This document shows positions 63,812 through 64,000 of a stretch of 64,000 nt of DNA, one piece after another; positions within the stretch are counted from its first letter, which is position 1, and the number at the start of each line of letters is the position of its first letter. Made by a program: the position numbers and the translations under genes. This DNA is from Nilaparvata lugens (Eukaryota > Arthropoda > Insecta > Hemiptera > Delphacidae): the NCBI RefSeq assembly GCF_014356525.2, contig NC_052505.1, positions 22,961,432 through 23,025,431 on the forward strand. The letters are read 5' to 3'. The notes below the pieces were generated by a model. That model saw only the letters and a program-made list of their open reading frames with translations. It ran no database searches and was not told where the DNA came from.

Positions 63812-63941
63812 AGGTTCACTATACTGAAATAAAAACACACTTATATTGTCAAATTCTACAGTTTTATTTGGTACAGGTTTGGCCATGGTTTCGTCACCAC
63901 ACAGGTCACATTTTCAAGGTGACTATATAGGTTCACTATAC
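63812..63941 (-). mobile_element. Penelope-like 3' fragment with 13-bp target-site duplication
   Basis: The direct repeat 'aggttcactatac' occurs at 63812-63824 and 63929-63941. Between them the minus strand reads 'ccttgaaaatgtgacctg', then 'gacgaaaccatggcc', then 'ccaaataaaactg' and 'tgtgtttttatttc'. The CTGA..GAAAC-like pair followed by this 3' sequence is reminiscent of Penelope-like element ends, which carry hammerhead-type motifs. The 104-bp insert has no coding sequence. The class is an inference from the motif; the insertion structure is seen directly. Confidence 0.55.
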
Positions 63942-64000
63942 CTTTGATCTTCCGTTGATAAAACGCGTTGGACCAATAGAATGAATTCTCATCATTTACC

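Overview
This 64 kb window is AT-rich, intron- or intergenic-type DNA from an insect. The transposon mixture is mariner, Helitron, CR1-like and other non-LTR retrotransposons, and a Penelope-like 3' end. Several dispersed repeats look like ones I associate with hemipterans, especially planthoppers. One example is the (GT)n-anchored family that carries a 'ctcgaaaacggctc' core. The species is inference, not proof. I could not identify any intact host protein-coding gene, rRNA, tRNA or CRISPR array. Most open frames are chance frames in pyrimidine-rich or simple-repeat DNA.

Layout. 1-5490: non-coding, with a long pyrimidine-rich stretch at 3.5-4.4 kb. 5.5-9.7 kb: a CR1-like non-LTR retrotransposon (ORF1 with an SGNH/esterase domain, endonuclease, and only the C-terminal part of the reverse transcriptase). 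It is held between two copies of a segment that carries a Helitron. 9.7-21.5 kb: non-coding, with a (TTC)n tract, a MITE, a hairpin insertion and a very long (GT)n tract. 21.5-24.4 kb: a decayed LINE and a structure bounded by hairpins and inverted repeats. 26.1 kb: a second MITE copy, in the opposite orientation. 29.2 kb: a 5'-truncated LINE with a 35-bp target-site duplication. 30.0-41.0 kb: a 5.2 kb segmental tandem duplication; copy 2 carries a 0.7 kb dispersed repeat that copy 1 lacks. 42.2 kb: a second copy of the hairpin insertion. 43.7-47.05 kb: a 0.99 kb tandem duplication; copy A is interrupted by a 1,336-bp mariner-type element and copy B preserves the empty site. 48.36-50.32 kb: a minus-strand multi-exon pseudogene with a repeated protein segment, broken by stops, frameshifts and a LINE tail. 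50.8-51.9 kb: two Helitrons with canonical ends. 52.1-54.0 kb: two copies of a dispersed repeat. 54.7 kb to the end: mostly non-coding, with GC-rich promoter-like patches near 56 kb and 58.7 kb, a (CA)n tract and a Penelope-like 3' fragment with a 13-bp target-site duplication.

No host genes can be seen working together. The window is best read as a record of successive insertions and duplications. The most useful points are the paired occupied and empty sites, and two near-perfect 34-bp palindromes, 25 kb apart, each sitting between short direct repeats at the same 41-bp spacing.
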